NCBI RefSeq assembly: GCF_013365535.1 | Contig: NZ_CP053591.1 | Coordinates: 1-63,637 of the forward strand | From: Aquimarina sp. TRL1 | GTDB taxonomy: Bacteria > Bacteroidota > Bacteroidia > Flavobacteriales > Flavobacteriaceae | Direction of reading: 5' to 3' | DNA: 63,637 nucleotides | Program-made: the position numbers and the translations under genes | Notes under the pieces: generated by a model | What the model saw: the letters and a program-made list of their open reading frames with translations, nothing else | Told to the model about the DNA's origin: nothing | Databases searched by the model: none | In this document: positions 15,469 to 23,818 of the stretch, one piece after another | How positions within the stretch are numbered: the stretch's first letter is position 1 | How the letters are laid out: each line of letters opens with the position of its first letter

Positions 15469-15978
15469 ATGTATAATCTTTCAACAGGTGTTTTTTCGGC
15501 GAGAAACACCACCGAGCAAATTGTATGGAGTGGATCTTCTACTCAGCTCACAAACTTTAAACATTATTTTACTTCTGGATTATTAGCTTTTTTTATTCTG
15601 ATGTATTTTTCTTTAACAGGTACGGTGTACGTTCTTTTTGCATTATTAGTTCCCTTATTTGTTGTTGTATGGTCTACGCTAAGTATTAAGTATACAGTAT
15701 ATGTTTTAACTAACGAGAGAATTGTAAAACAACACGGAATATTAGATAGACATATTTATGAAATTGAACTCTACAGAGTTAAAGACGTTCATTTACATAA
15801 GCCTTTTTTCTTAAGAATTTTTAGGTTTGGAAATATTCAATTAATTACATCTCAAAAATCTACTGAGAACTTCATTCTTCCAGGTATTAAAGATTCTAAT
15901 GCTTTAAGAGAGCAAATTCGGAAAATGGTAGAAGAAAGACGTTTAGAAAGGGGTGTAAGAGAATTTGACACTAATTAA
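15469..15978 (+). CDS. bPH_2 (PH-like) domain membrane protein
   Basis: 169 aa. Two hydrophobic segments near residues 29-62, then a bacterial PH-like domain (YTVYVLTNERIVKQHGILDRHIYEIELYRVKDVHL...), the form known as bPH_2/DUF304 (PF03703, YdbS/YdbT type). These proteins sit in the inner membrane; their biochemical role is not established. The 5' leader has the AACTAAATATTATTACTATG tail. Confidence 0.8.
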   Translation: MYNLSTGVFSARNTTEQIVWSGSSTQLTNFKHYFTSGLLAFFILMYFSLTGTVYVLFALLVPLFVVVWSTLSIKYTVYVLTNERIVKQHGILDRHIYEIELYRVKDVHLHKPFFLRIFRFGNIQLITSQKSTENFILPGIKDSNALREQIRKMVEERRLERGVREFDTN

Positions 15979-16275
15979 TGCTTTATTTTTAGAAACGCTT
16001 TTTATTCTAGAAAGGGATCCAACCTATCTAGAATAATTAGGGGTATTGCTTTTTTGGATTGGTTTCGGCTAGATCGAGAGACATACTATACATAAACATT
16101 GATGCAATGTAAAGAACGTAAAATCTTCCCTTAAAATTTATCTGCTTAAAAAATGACATTAACCCCACTTCCTTCGTCAGGTGGCCCCATCCAATTTTTC
16201 AATTGAAAATTTTAGATGAAATTTTACTAACCTTTTTTAACTGCAAAATATTTATTAATACTAAAATATAAAATT
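15979..16275 (+). promoter_or_regulatory. Long conserved leader, type A, copy 1
   Basis: Hairpin H1 at 16003-16035 (TATTCTAGA / TCTAGAATA with GGGATCCAACC in the loop), then a type A core at 16138-16233 (CTGCTTAAAAAATGACATTA, CCCCACTTCCTTCGTCAGG, CCCCATCCAATTTTTCAATTG), then a short tail before the nuclease gene. The same core is found at 17376, 20360 and 32857 before unrelated genes. Confidence 0.65.
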
Positions 16276-16743
16276 ATGAAAAATTCAATTTTAACATTCG
16301 TTTTTATCCTATTAATAGGCTTTTGTGGTTATTCTCAAACAGGTAAAGTTATCAAAGTTAAGGATGGAGATACCGTTGTTATACTTGACAAAGATAATGT
16401 TCAACATACCATTAGAGTTGCCGATATTGATTGCCCTGAAAAAAACCAGCCTTATGGTAAAAAAGCGAAATGGTTTACATCAGATCAAATATATCTTAAA
16501 ACAGTTGTTGTTAAAGCTAAAAAGAAAGATAAATACGGTAGAACAATAGGCTTTATACTATACGAAAACAAAAACTTATCACTAGAACTTCTTAAAGCAG
16601 GATTAGCATGGCACTACAAATACTATTCCAATGATAAAGAAATGGCAAGATTAGAAAACATTGCTAAAAATAACAATAAAGGATTATGGGCAGAATCTAA
16701 CCCAATAAATCCTTATAACTGGAGAAAAGGGCAGAGGAATTAA
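16276..16743 (+). CDS. Secreted thermonuclease-type nuclease (SNase family)
   Basis: 155 aa. Signal peptide 1-21 (…FCGYSQ), then an SNase OB-fold. Catalytic pattern is visible: D30-G-D32-T-V-V, R47-V-A-D-I-D52-C-P-E55 and D85-K-Y-G-R89, which match Asp21, Arg35, Asp40, Glu43 and Arg87 of staphylococcal nuclease. Calcium-dependent DNA/RNA cleavage outside the cytoplasm is expected. Plasmid copies of this family are common in conjugative elements (e.g. ParB-like nuclease of IncP). Preceded by a type A leader. Confidence 0.88.
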   Translation: MKNSILTFVFILLIGFCGYSQTGKVIKVKDGDTVVILDKDNVQHTIRVADIDCPEKNQPYGKKAKWFTSDQIYLKTVVVKAKKKDKYGRTIGFILYENKNLSLELLKAGLAWHYKYYSNDKEMARLENIAKNNNKGLWAESNPINPYNWRKGQRN

Positions 16744-16772
16744 TCCTCTGCTTTTTTACTTAAAAACAAATT

Positions 16773-17282
16773 ATGGAATCTATATACATTATACTATTAT
16801 CAATACTTATTATAATACTACTATTAGGTAAAAGAAAGTATAATAAGCACACGAGAAATATAAAAAAAGCAAATAAAATTATTAATAAACTAACTAACTT
16901 AGAATATCCTGGACAAAAAATCAAATACCTGAGAAAAATAGATCCCTTTGTTTTTGAAGAGCTACTACTAACATCATTTAAAACTAAAGGGTATAAAATT
17001 AAGAGAAATAAAAAATATACCGGAGATGGAGGAATAGATGGAATCATTTATGACTCAAATAAAAACAAAATAATTATTCAAGCAAAGCGATATTCTGGAT
17101 ACGTTAATCTTCAGGATCTTTATGAGTTTAATAATTTAGTATATAGTAACAAAGCTTATAAAGGTTATTTTGTGCATACCGGAAAAACAGGAAAAAAAGC
17201 ACATAAACATTTTAAAAATTCTAATATTGAAATTATAAGTGGTTCAAGTCTAATTAATTTAATAGAGAATAAGACACTTTAA
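16773..17282 (+). CDS. Membrane-anchored Mrr-like restriction endonuclease
   Basis: 169 aa. N-terminal hydrophobic helix at residues 3-20, then a basic linker and an Mrr-cat (PD-(D/E)xK) domain: FEELLLTSFKTKGY (helix), GDGGIDG (acidic Asp), IIIQAKRYSG (QxK motif). Mrr-like enzymes cut (often methylated) DNA; the membrane anchor is typical of the short form annotated 'restriction endonuclease'. Starts 29 bp after the nuclease stop. A role against competing DNA is plausible but not shown. Confidence 0.8.
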   Translation: MESIYIILLSILIIILLLGKRKYNKHTRNIKKANKIINKLTNLEYPGQKIKYLRKIDPFVFEELLLTSFKTKGYKIKRNKKYTGDGGIDGIIYDSNKNKIIIQAKRYSGYVNLQDLYEFNNLVYSNKAYKGYFVHTGKTGKKAHKHFKNSNIEIISGSSLINLIENKTL

Positions 17283-17517
17283 ACCGGTTTCTATAAAAAG
17301 AGGGATCGAACCTCTTTTTATAGATGCGTTTCAATCAATATTGGTACTAAGGTCAGCTCGTTCGATTTACCAAAAAATTTATCTGCTTAAAAAATGGTAT
17401 TAACCCACTTCCTTCGTCAGGGGAACCCATCCAATTTTTCAATTGAAAATTTTAGCGAAAATCTCATCTAACACTGTATTACGCACAAATATTAATTAAA
17501 CTTTAAATTTTATTATC
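17283..17517 (+). promoter_or_regulatory. Long conserved leader, type A, copy 2
   Basis: H1 at 17290-17324: a perfect 14-bp stem (TCTATAAAAAGAGG / CCTCTTTTTATAGA) with loop GATCGAA, 8 bp after the previous stop. The type A core follows at 17376-17470, and the tail reads GCACAAATATTAATTAAAC before the ATG at 17518. The stem differs completely from copy 1 while the core is conserved. Confidence 0.65.
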
Positions 17518-17712
17518 ATGTGTAATTTACTAAATCAAGAATTCATAGAAATAGATTCAGGAATCATCTTTCTAATAACAGAAGTAAAACAAAAAAAATC
17601 TGAGCCTTTTGTTTTTTATCAATCTATATGGGATGAGAATAGAAAAGAGTCTTTTTCCTTATCCTCCTTTATAACGAAAATAGATAACGGAGAATTAGCT
17701 AAACTTCCATAA
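17518..17712 (+). CDS. Small hypothetical protein, 64 aa
   Basis: MCNLLNQEFIEIDSGIIFLI... Acidic, no membrane helix. Start is fixed by the long leader; the gene is followed by a strong terminator 10 bp downstream, so it is monocistronic. No family recognised. Confidence 0.55.
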   Translation: MCNLLNQEFIEIDSGIIFLITEVKQKKSEPFVFYQSIWDENRKESFSLSSFITKIDNGELAKLP

Positions 17713-17721
17713 TAGAATTAG

Positions 17722-17747
17722 ACCACTATCGTAAGATAGTGGTTTTT
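17722..17747 (+). terminator. Rho-independent terminator
   Basis: ACCACTATC, loop GTAA (GNRA tetraloop), GATAGTGGT, then TTTTTATT. Closes the 64-aa gene before the next leader begins at 17762. Confidence 0.8.
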
Positions 17748-18067
17748 ATTACATACTAGTTCGATTTTAAAGTGGTATCGAACCACTTACAATCGTATTC
17801 TTTTCATAAAAGAAACAAAATAGTAATAGGAACGCGCTACGCGCTAGATATCAATCAATATTAGAGCAAATTTCAGCACGATTTGGTAACCAATAAAATT
17901 TAATGGGCATAAACAATTAAGGTATCTACTTCCTTGATTTTTACACAGCATAGCTGTTAAAATCTACGTTGCAAACACACCTGAATTCTTCACTTCAAAA
18001 TTTTAGCGATACCAAAGTCTAACACTGGAAATCTGCGCAAATATTGTTTAACTAAAATTCAAAAATT
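17748..18067 (+). promoter_or_regulatory. Long conserved leader, type B, copy 1
   Basis: H1 at 17762-17795 (CGATT / AATCG outer, AAGTGG / CCACTT inner, loop TATCGAA). Type B core from about 17880: TTAAGGTATCTACTTCCTTG, then a hairpin GATTTTTACACAGC / GCTGTTAAAATC near 17936-17964, then CTACGTTGCAAACACACC, ending TGCGCAAATATTGTTTAAC before the ATG at 18068. About 150 bp of it is nearly identical to the leader before 19358. Confidence 0.7.
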
Positions 18068-18460
18068 ATGGGATGGACTTCTTTTCACTACACAGATTCA
18101 ACACATCAAGATTTTAATGCAAAAAAAGCATATGATTTTTGTATGAATGAGTTTGATAATCCGATGTGTACAATAGTAAAATTCTGGTTTCAAAAAGCCG
18201 AATCTAAGTTTGATAGACATACTGTTTATCTTGTCATTAATCACATTAATGAATATAATTTCATTATGGTGGTTTCAATAACTATCGATAATAATCACAT
18301 TTTTTACAAAGAAACAACATCTTCAATGGGACCAGTAAAAGACAAGTGTCCAGTTGAGTTTCTTTCAATGGTTCCTTTACCTGAAAATCCAAGTTACGAA
18401 TATGATTGGTTCATAAAAGTAAAGAAAAACAATATAAGGTATAAAAACCAAATAAATTAA
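18068..18460 (+). CDS. Hypothetical protein, MGWTS... family, 130 aa
   Basis: Starts MGWTSFHYTDSTHQDFNAKK. Short proteins starting MGWT(S/T) are common on plasmids and phages (some carry the label DUF6927, from memory, not checked). Aromatic-rich, soluble, no catalytic motif seen. First gene of a two-gene cassette: attenuator-like element then 18528. Confidence 0.6.
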   Translation: MGWTSFHYTDSTHQDFNAKKAYDFCMNEFDNPMCTIVKFWFQKAESKFDRHTVYLVINHINEYNFIMVVSITIDNNHIFYKETTSSMGPVKDKCPVEFLSMVPLPENPSYEYDWFIKVKKNNIRYKNQIN

Positions 18461-18466
18461 AAATAC

Positions 18467-18502
18467 AGGCTTTCCCTTCTGAGCCTTTAATCGGGAGGTT
18501 TT
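18467..18502 (+). promoter_or_regulatory. Intercistronic attenuator/pseudoknot-like element, copy 1
   Basis: AGGCT ... CCTTCTGA ... AGCCT ... TCGGGAGG, in this order. CCTTCTGA can pair with TCGGGAGG (with G-U), and AGGCT with AGCCT, but the pairings interlock, so they would be alternative or a pseudoknot. The same element sits at 33628 and 34798 between unrelated gene pairs. Here the stem differs from those copies while pairing is kept. Confidence 0.6.
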
Positions 18503-18527
18503 CAAATTTTTAAACTTTATTATAATT

Positions 18528-18836
18528 ATGGAAAATAGAGAATCCCAACTATATAAATTATCTTGGAATAAAATAGATATTCAGATAAAATACACAAAAA
18601 ATTATTGGAAATCTGCTAAAGTTTCTCACCTAGAAATCAAATCTGATGAACCACTGCCTTTTACAGAAACTGGATATAAATCTATATGGTTATACGAAGG
18701 AGAGTTAGAGGATTTAAGCATTACAGATTATGTTTTTAATGCACTGGAGATAGATTCTAAATCCAGTAAATGGCAAAAATATTTAAAAGAAAAAGAGATT
18801 TTAGAAATTAAGAAAACTCAATTATCATTATTTTAA
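18528..18836 (+). CDS. Hypothetical protein ending in QLSLF
   Basis: 102 aa, soluble (…SIWLYEGELEDLSITDYVFNALEI…). The extreme C-terminus KKTQLSLF is a textbook DnaN sliding-clamp-binding pentapeptide. Second gene of the cassette starting at 18068. The body is not recognised; recruitment to replication forks is inference from the motif. Confidence 0.6.
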   Translation: MENRESQLYKLSWNKIDIQIKYTKNYWKSAKVSHLEIKSDEPLPFTETGYKSIWLYEGELEDLSITDYVFNALEIDSKSSKWQKYLKEKEILEIKKTQLSLF

Positions 18837-18839
18837 ATT

Positions 18840-18859
18840 AGAGCTTCGGCTCTTTTTTT
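18840..18859 (+). terminator. UUCG-tetraloop terminator, copy 1
   Basis: AGAGC, loop TTCG, GCTCT, then seven T. Located 4 bp after the stop. Identical core at 34062 and 35085. The C(UUCG)G loop makes it very stable. Confidence 0.85.
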
Positions 18860-19049
18860 GCTTGATAGTTCAAATAAAGGTATATATTTCCTGTACCGAA
18901 TTTTAGCCCTGTAGAAAGGTTCAATACTCCATACCAAACAAATTTAACATCACTCTTTTCCTTTTCTTCATTCCTCCGGACACATATTCTATTAACTCTT
19001 AATCTTACATAAAATAGGAACGCTATACTAAGTTCATATCTTTTGAAAA
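18860..19049 (+). repeat. Conserved post-terminator region, copy 1
   Basis: About 190 bp after the UUCG terminator containing TTCAAATAAAGGTATATATT, CCTGTACC (a GGTA.../...TACC hairpin), GTTCAATACTCCATACCAAA and TTCATTCCTCCGGACAC. Copies follow the terminators at 34062 and 35085. No ORF; meaning unknown. Confidence 0.55.
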
Positions 19050-19357
19050 AGAAACAAAATAGGACTCGCTTCACATTTATTACTCTTATACCACTGTCTA
19101 TCGACGCGCTCTAAGAGTAATAAATACTACGCTCGATTATCAATCAATATATGCACTAATTTCAGCACGATTTGGTAACCAATAAAATTTAATGGGCGTA
19201 AACAATTAAGGTATCTACTTCCTTGATTTTTACACAGCATAGCTGTTAAAATCTACGTTGCAAACACACCTGAATTCTTCACTTCAAAATTTTAGCGATA
19301 CCAAAGTCTAACACTGCTCGACAGCGCAAATATTAATTAATCTTAAATTTGTTTATT
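19050..19357 (+). promoter_or_regulatory. Long conserved leader, type B, copy 2
   Basis: 13-bp stem TTTATTACTCTTA (19076-19088) / TAAGAGTAATAAA (19112-19124) in the H1 position, then a type B core from about 19160 nearly identical to 17880-18033, including the GATTTTTACACAGC / GCTGTTAAAATC hairpin. It ends GCGCAAATATTAATTAATC before the ATG at 19358. Confidence 0.65.
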
Positions 19358-20059
19358 ATGAAAAATTCAAAATTCAAAGCTTCTGTAGGAATTATATTTT
19401 CTGAAATTGAAATTAAAAAACATAAAGCTTTATCACATATTGATTTAATAGCCTGTCAAAGATTAATCAACGGTAGTTATTTTTTTTTGCAGGGGATTAA
19501 GAATAAAGTAAAGGACACCATTTCCTGGACACAGGCAGATCGTAACACGTTAGATTTTATAGATATGTATTTTAAACAAACAGAAAATTCTTTAAAATAT
19601 TATTTAGAAGGGGTTCCTACTAAATTCAAATCAGAACATAAAATAATGACAGATATAAAAAGCTTCATAGATCAATATTATTCTGTAATATCAGAATATC
19701 AAGAGACTACTGATGTTTTAGAATTTGAAGAAACACATCATCAAGTAAAAACAATCAAAGAACAATTTTTAACTTATATATCTTTAGTAATCAAACCTTA
19801 TAGTGTAAGCAAGGAAATAGAAAAAAATATTTTTAAATTTCTAGACAAACACGAAGAATACCAATGTTACTATGAGTGCTCTCAACTTGCATTTAGTAGC
19901 ATAGAAGGTGAAATAGAAAGGCTGAAGCTAATAAAAGAGATAATGGAATATCTAATGCTCTTTACCAAGAAACATATAGATTTTCATAGTTTCGAAGGAA
20001 TTCCATATAACCAAGAATTATATCCAGAAGGTTATTTTCCTACCTTCATAGAAATATAG
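19358..20059 (+). CDS. Hypothetical protein, 233 aa
   Basis: ATG at 19358 (MKNSKFKASVGIIFSEIEIK), an upstream TTG at 19349 is rejected. Helical, soluble, acidic in the middle, with a few Cys (YQCYYECSQ near 171-179). No known domain. Expressed from a type B leader. It ends 108 bp before a terminator. Confidence 0.55.
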   Translation: MKNSKFKASVGIIFSEIEIKKHKALSHIDLIACQRLINGSYFFLQGIKNKVKDTISWTQADRNTLDFIDMYFKQTENSLKYYLEGVPTKFKSEHKIMTDIKSFIDQYYSVISEYQETTDVLEFEETHHQVKTIKEQFLTYISLVIKPYSVSKEIEKNIFKFLDKHEEYQCYYECSQLAFSSIEGEIERLKLIKEIMEYLMLFTKKHIDFHSFEGIPYNQELYPEGYFPTFIEI

Positions 20060-20166
20060 AAAAGAGCGCTTTTCGGTTGGGGAGTTAAGAACCGAATTAA
20101 GTTTTTTATAGGTCCTTTGTTTACAGCTCTGAAATATGGAATGTTCTTTGTTGGTAATATAAATTC

Positions 20167-20201
20167 AAATCCGATGCTCCATAGAGTGCCGGATTTTTTT
20201 A
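20167..20201 (+). terminator. Terminator after the 233-aa gene
   Basis: AAATCCG / CGGATTT with an inner GCTC/GAGTGC pairing and a run of T. Position fits the 3' end of the 19358 transcript. Confidence 0.7.
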
Positions 20202-20204
20202 TTT

Positions 20205-20500
20205 GATAGACATATCGTTTCTTGTGTTTTCGATTTTAAAGTGGTATCGAACCACTTACAATCGTAGAGGTATTCTTTTTTGCTTTAGCCCAGGCTAGAC
20301 CGATATATATTATTAATCAATAATTGAGCAAAGATAAACCCGTAAAATCTTCCCTTAAAATTTATCTGCTTAAAAAATGACATTAACCCCACTTCCTTTG
20401 TCAGGGGGCCCCATCCAATTTTTCAATAGAAAATTTTAGATGAAATTTTACTAGCATTTGTAAGAACGCAAAATTATTGTTTAACTAAATTTTATACATT
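20205..20500 (+). promoter_or_regulatory. Long conserved leader, type A, copy 3
   Basis: H1 at 20231-20264 is identical to the H1 at 17762 (AAGTGG / CCACTT, loop TATCGAA), but the core at 20360-20452 is type A. So H1 and core have been exchanged between copies. The tail GCAAAATTATTGTTTAACTA precedes the peptide gene at 20501. Confidence 0.65.
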
Positions 20501-20728
20501 ATGAAAACTATTTTAAGTACACCAGAATCAGCTTTGGAATTGAATGTTATCAATCCAATTGTATTAGGAAGAAACGGCGAAAATCTTCCTGTAGATGATT
20601 TCAATTTTAAGCCTTTTATCGAAGAAAAGAAAGTTCAAAAAGGAAATTCTTGGACAGATATAAAAGCTAATGTTGTAGAATTTCTTAAAACATTGCCCAG
20701 TGCGTGTGCATATGCTTGTCACCACTAA
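20501..20728 (+). CDS. Peptide ending TLPSACAYACHH (peptide family, copy 2)
   Basis: 75 aa. The N-terminal leader-like part (LELNVINPIVLGRNGEN, residues 13-29) and FKPFIEE (41-47) are shared with copy 4 at 49756 (LEIDVIDPICLDKNGNE, FRPFLEE). The C-terminus TLPSACAYACHH is nearly identical to the ends of copies 3 and 4. The leader-plus-constant-core form suggests a processed peptide: bacteriocin, pheromone or a mating signal. No processing protease, YcaO, radical-SAM or lanthipeptide synthase gene is nearby, so modification is uncertain. Confidence 0.65.
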   Translation: MKTILSTPESALELNVINPIVLGRNGENLPVDDFNFKPFIEEKKVQKGNSWTDIKANVVEFLKTLPSACAYACHH

Positions 20729-20750
20729 AATAATCAATTAGTTTTCAATT

Positions 20751-20785
20751 ATCCCGCTATCTTCTCGATAGCGGGATTCTTTTTT
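20751..20785. terminator. Bidirectional terminator between convergent genes
   Basis: ATCCCGCTATC, loop TTCTC, GATAGCGGGAT, then TTCTTTTTTTA on the forward strand. It closes the peptide gene and overlaps the 3' end of the transglycosylase gene on the reverse strand. Confidence 0.8.
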
Positions 20786-21644
20786 TATAATAATACGTAC
20801 CTTCAGGAATTACTCCTGTTTTTATATGTGGATTTAAAAAGATAAATATTCTTTTATCCCTTTGATTGAGAAAGTGAATTTTATCAATATATATATTTCT
20901 TTTTGCTTTAATAATTTCTACTTCTCTAAAAGCAACAGCAAAAGTATAGGGTTTTATTTTATGTTCTTTATAAAAATTCATTAGGTACTGAACAGCTAAA
21001 AATGATGGAACATAAAGCTGAGTCTCTTTTGGCAAATAATTAATTATTTGCCAAAAGCTCTTTTTCCCCGTTTTCTTAAGAATTTTTTTTACCCTTCCTA
21101 TACCGCAATTATAAGCAGCTAATGCAAGTTCCCAATTTTTTAATTCCTTATATAAATATTTCAAATATCTACATGCTGCATCTGTAGATGCAACAGGATC
21201 ATTAAATAGACTTACTTTGTTGTTTTCATACAATCCAAACTGTCTACCAGTAGGTCTCATAAATTGCCACAACCCTTGTGCACCAACCCTACTTGTAGCT
21301 TTGCTTTTTAAATTACTTTCAACAACGGTTAAATATTTCAATTCTTCAGGCAGACCGTATTGATCTAATTTTGCTTTAAATAAAGGAAAATAAAATTCCG
21401 CTAATCCCATTGTTTTTGGAAAACTTTTTCTTTTTTCAAATTTTCTAATTTGCTGCAGAACTAAGCTGTTATAATTAACTTTAATTTTATTTATAGTATT
21501 AAGCTTAATAATACGCTTTTCAATAAGCTTATCATCTTGTGCTTTTAAATTTTGAAAGCTTAAAAAGAAAAAGAAAAAACTAGTTAAGCAGATCTTTAAC
21601 GTCTTGATCAAGATCAATGTCTTTTTTTTCTTTAAATACATCAT
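20757..21644 (-). CDS. Lytic murein transglycosylase (SLT/MltD-like)
   Basis: 295 aa. Signal peptide 1-35 (…FFFFFLSFQNLKA). SLT domain: LTVVES (catalytic Glu109), NLKSKATSRVGAQGLWQFMRPTG, LALAAYNCGIGRVKK, YLPKETQLYVPSFLAVQYLM. It cuts peptidoglycan so a conjugation channel can be built. No LysM repeats, so it is shorter than chromosomal MltD. The start overlaps the previous gene by 65 bp but gives a perfect signal peptide. Confidence 0.88.
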   Translation of the reverse strand: MMYLKKKKTLILIKTLKICLTSFFFFFLSFQNLKAQDDKLIEKRIIKLNTINKIKVNYNSLVLQQIRKFEKRKSFPKTMGLAEFYFPLFKAKLDQYGLPEELKYLTVVESNLKSKATSRVGAQGLWQFMRPTGRQFGLYENNKVSLFNDPVASTDAACRYLKYLYKELKNWELALAAYNCGIGRVKKILKKTGKKSFWQIINYLPKETQLYVPSFLAVQYLMNFYKEHKIKPYTFAVAFREVEIIKAKRNIYIDKIHFLNQRDKRIFIFLNPHIKTGVIPEGTYYYKKRIPLSRR

Positions 21645-21930
21645 CTAATGTCTTTTTCCTATACGGATCTTCTATTTCGTGATCTTCAATACTAAAATTA
21701 GTATCATCTTCAGTCTCCCATCCATTACTAAAAATAGTATCTTCTTCTTGTAGGTCATTTAATATCTTAGGATCTCTATCTACCTTTATTTCTTCAAGAA
21801 CCTTTGGTTCTTCAAGTTTCCTTTTTAACAGCTTTTCTTTCTTTGAAAAGTACTTGTTAAAAAGGAAATATATTAAAATTGCTACAATACAATACACGGC
21901 TATAATGCCTATTTTGTATGTATAATCCAT
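21580..21930 (-). CDS. Membrane-anchored acidic protein, 116 aa
   Basis: One transmembrane helix at residues 7-25, then a long charged tail rich in Glu/Asp/Lys with EEDTIFSNGW and DLDQDVKDLLN. No recognised domain. In an operon with the ParA-like protein and the transglycosylase, so likely part of the mobilization/conjugation set. Confidence 0.6.
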   Translation of the reverse strand: MDYTYKIGIIAVYCIVAILIYFLFNKYFSKKEKLLKRKLEEPKVLEEIKVDRDPKILNDLQEEDTIFSNGWETEDDTNFSIEDHEIEDPYRKKTLDDVFKEKKDIDLDQDVKDLLN

Positions 21931-21937
21931 AAAATTA

Positions 21938-22231
21938 TTAACTGTTTTCTTCCCTGTATTTGTTCAATAAATCATTGATTATTGAACTAGCTGATATTTT
22001 TTCGAATTTTTCTTTTCCAAAATTCTCTAAATTAGTTTCCATTACGTGTTTCATAAGAAAAGTATTATTCCCTTCATCAATTGTATAAGAAACATTAATT
22101 TTTTTTTGTTTCTTTTCTTCTTTTTGAGGAATTTCCTTTTTTTGTTGAACATCTTTTTTAGAACCTTCTTTTATTACTTCTTTTAAGCTCCCTGAAGGCT
22201 TCCTATTTTTCACATCATCTATTAATCCCAT
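21938..22231 (-). CDS. ParA-partner/TraC-like protein, 97 aa
   Basis: Lys/Glu-rich N-terminal 50 residues, then a structured C-terminus (INVSYTIDEGNNTFLMKHVMETNLENFGKEKFEKISASSIINDLLNKYREENS) reminiscent of small ribbon-helix-helix or DUF3408-type conjugation proteins that accompany ParA homologs in Bacteroidetes elements. 2 bp from the ParA gene. Family assignment is tentative. Confidence 0.5.
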   Translation of the reverse strand: MGLIDDVKNRKPSGSLKEVIKEGSKKDVQQKKEIPQKEEKKQKKINVSYTIDEGNNTFLMKHVMETNLENFGKEKFEKISASSIINDLLNKYREENS

Positions 22232-22233
22232 TA

Positions 22234-22935
22234 CTATGCAGTTTTCTCTAAAAGCTCTTTTGTGAAAGAAATAAGACCATATTTCACATCGTCATATTCA
22301 GTCTGATAATCCAAAGGATAAAAAAAGCTCTTTGTTTCTATATATCTTTGTCTTTTTAAAATAATACTATCATAATATTTTATATTATTACTAGCACTTA
22401 ATATTTCTTTAATTTTATTATGCTTTGAAACCCTATTCGCTTCTATTTTTAGAACTAAACAATAAATTGGAACAAGAGGAAAAACTTCTTCAATTGCTTC
22501 ATAAAATTTTAAAGCTTCATTAATTTCATCCTGATCATTTGAATAAGGAACGACAATTTGATCAGCTTTTGAAAAAGCAGCTTTAGCTTCTTTTAAAGTT
22601 CTGTTTCCAAGATCAACAAAAACATAATCATAATTTTTATTCTGTATTTCTAAAAGTTTATCATCAAAATCTTCCATAAGACATTTTTCAACATCATTAT
22701 CTACTATTTCTTTTTCTTCGATTGCTTTTAAAATTTTTTCAGGATCATTATTATATGATTTTAAAACCTTTTCTTTTTCCCCTTGATATTTTTCATACGT
22801 AGTCCACTGATAATCATCGCAGTCAATAATACATATTTTTTTATCGTAATAAGCAGAAAGAAAAGTTGCAGTGTTAATTGTAGTGGTTGTTTTAGCCACA
22901 CCACCCTTGTGATTGTAAATGATTACAATTTTCAT
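22234..22935 (-). CDS. ParA/TraA-type ATPase
   Basis: 233 aa. Walker A KGGVAKTT (residues 10-17; Ala replaces the usual Gly before Lys), CIIDCDDYQWTTY (A'), FVDLGNR. MinD/ParA superfamily. In Bacteroidetes conjugative elements a ParA homolog (TraA) stands at the head of the transfer region; here it leads the reverse unit to the transglycosylase and is opposite the MobC-relaxase unit. More likely conjugation-linked than a second partition system. Confidence 0.8.
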   Translation of the reverse strand: MKIVIIYNHKGGVAKTTTTINTATFLSAYYDKKICIIDCDDYQWTTYEKYQGEKEKVLKSYNNDPEKILKAIEEKEIVDNDVEKCLMEDFDDKLLEIQNKNYDYVFVDLGNRTLKEAKAAFSKADQIVVPYSNDQDEINEALKFYEAIEEVFPLVPIYCLVLKIEANRVSKHNKIKEILSASNNIKYYDSIILKRQRYIETKSFFYPLDYQTEYDDVKYGLISFTKELLEKTA

Positions 22936-23406
22936 AATAGTATTTTTTTAAAGTTCGCCGTTAAAGTACCCTTTGAAAGAGCACTTAATAATATTTAGTT
23001 ATATGCTAAAATAAGATATATTGTTCTAATACAAAACATTTTAACATTAGAGTATATATTAAAATAATATATACTATTATTTTATTTACATACATATTGA
23101 AATATTATTATCATATCTAAATAGATACTTTTACACTATATGTTTTTTTCATATTTCAATATATATTTAAAGAATATCTAAATATATAATAAAAAAACAT
23201 GTATTAGAATAATTAACTTCTGAATCGTTATTCTTTTTTATGAACCATAAACACTCAAAGATTTCTTCTTTTTTTCCGTATTCCAAGATTAATTTGGTAA
23301 GCAGGATTATTATCTTTATATTGGATCATGATAACATACGTTATCTGCAAGGTGTATAAATGTCGGACATTTATTAATTTACTTTAACAAGTAATCGATT
23401 TTTAAA
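22936..23406. other. Divergent non-coding region, candidate oriT
   Basis: 470 bp, very AT-rich to about 23210, without a gene. The right part carries two short perfect inverted repeats: GATAAC/GTTATC (23330-23345) and ATAAATGTC/GACATTTAT (23356-23374). The position next to mobC and relaxase genes is where oriT is usually found. The nick site is not known for this relaxase type. Confidence 0.5.
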
Positions 23407-23817
23407 ATGAAAAAAAAAAAGAAAAAACTAGGAAAACCAACGCTACCAGAGGGAGAAAAAAAGGTTAAAGTCAGTTTTAGAACACATCCTGATAATAAGA
23501 AAAAACTACAGGAAAAAGCTGATTTATCCTTTGGAGGAAATCTTAGTTTGTATATAAATTATATGCTTTCAGATAGAACAAACAGAGAAATTGAACTTTC
23601 TAATCAAGGGGAAAAGATAGATAGGTCTGTTTTTTACAGCATAGCAATGGAGTTAAATAAGATAGGAGCAAACCTTAATCAACTTACCAGAAAGGCTAAT
23701 ATGGGACACTTTGTAAATGATAATTTGGAAAAAAACCTACTTGAATTGACTTCAAAAAAAGAAGAACTCTTTGGATTACTTATTAATCACTTAGATAAAA
23801 ACATACCAAATACTTAA
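23407..23817 (+). CDS. MobC-like relaxosome protein
   Basis: 136 aa. Lys-rich N-terminus, then KVKVSFRTHPDNKKKLQEKA and a C-terminal MELNKIGANLNQLTRKANMG block, the signature of plasmid mobilization MobC/relaxosome accessory proteins (bacterial mobilisation family PF05713). Binds oriT and helps the relaxase nick. Stop is followed 1 bp later by the relaxase start. Confidence 0.82.
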   Translation: MKKKKKKLGKPTLPEGEKKVKVSFRTHPDNKKKLQEKADLSFGGNLSLYINYMLSDRTNREIELSNQGEKIDRSVFYSIAMELNKIGANLNQLTRKANMGHFVNDNLEKNLLELTSKKEELFGLLINHLDKNIPNT

Positions 23818-23818
23818 A

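Noticed and set aside
16760..17047. Reverse 95-aa ORF opposite the Mrr-like gene
   Set aside because: Antisense shadow of the conserved membrane-nuclease gene.
17762..17795. tRNA T-arm-like GGTATCGAACC hairpins as tRNA genes or tRNA fragments
   Set aside because: Only a single 7-nt-loop hairpin is present, without anticodon arm, D arm or CCA end, and the stems vary freely between copies.
18838..19074. Reverse 78-aa ORF between cassettes
   Set aside because: Covers the UUCG terminator and the repeated post-terminator region; the repeat copies elsewhere do not keep this frame.
22234..22935. Second plasmid partition system
   Set aside because: The ParA homolog is in an operon with a transglycosylase and opposite the relaxase, as TraA-type ATPases are; no separate origin or centromere repeats found there.
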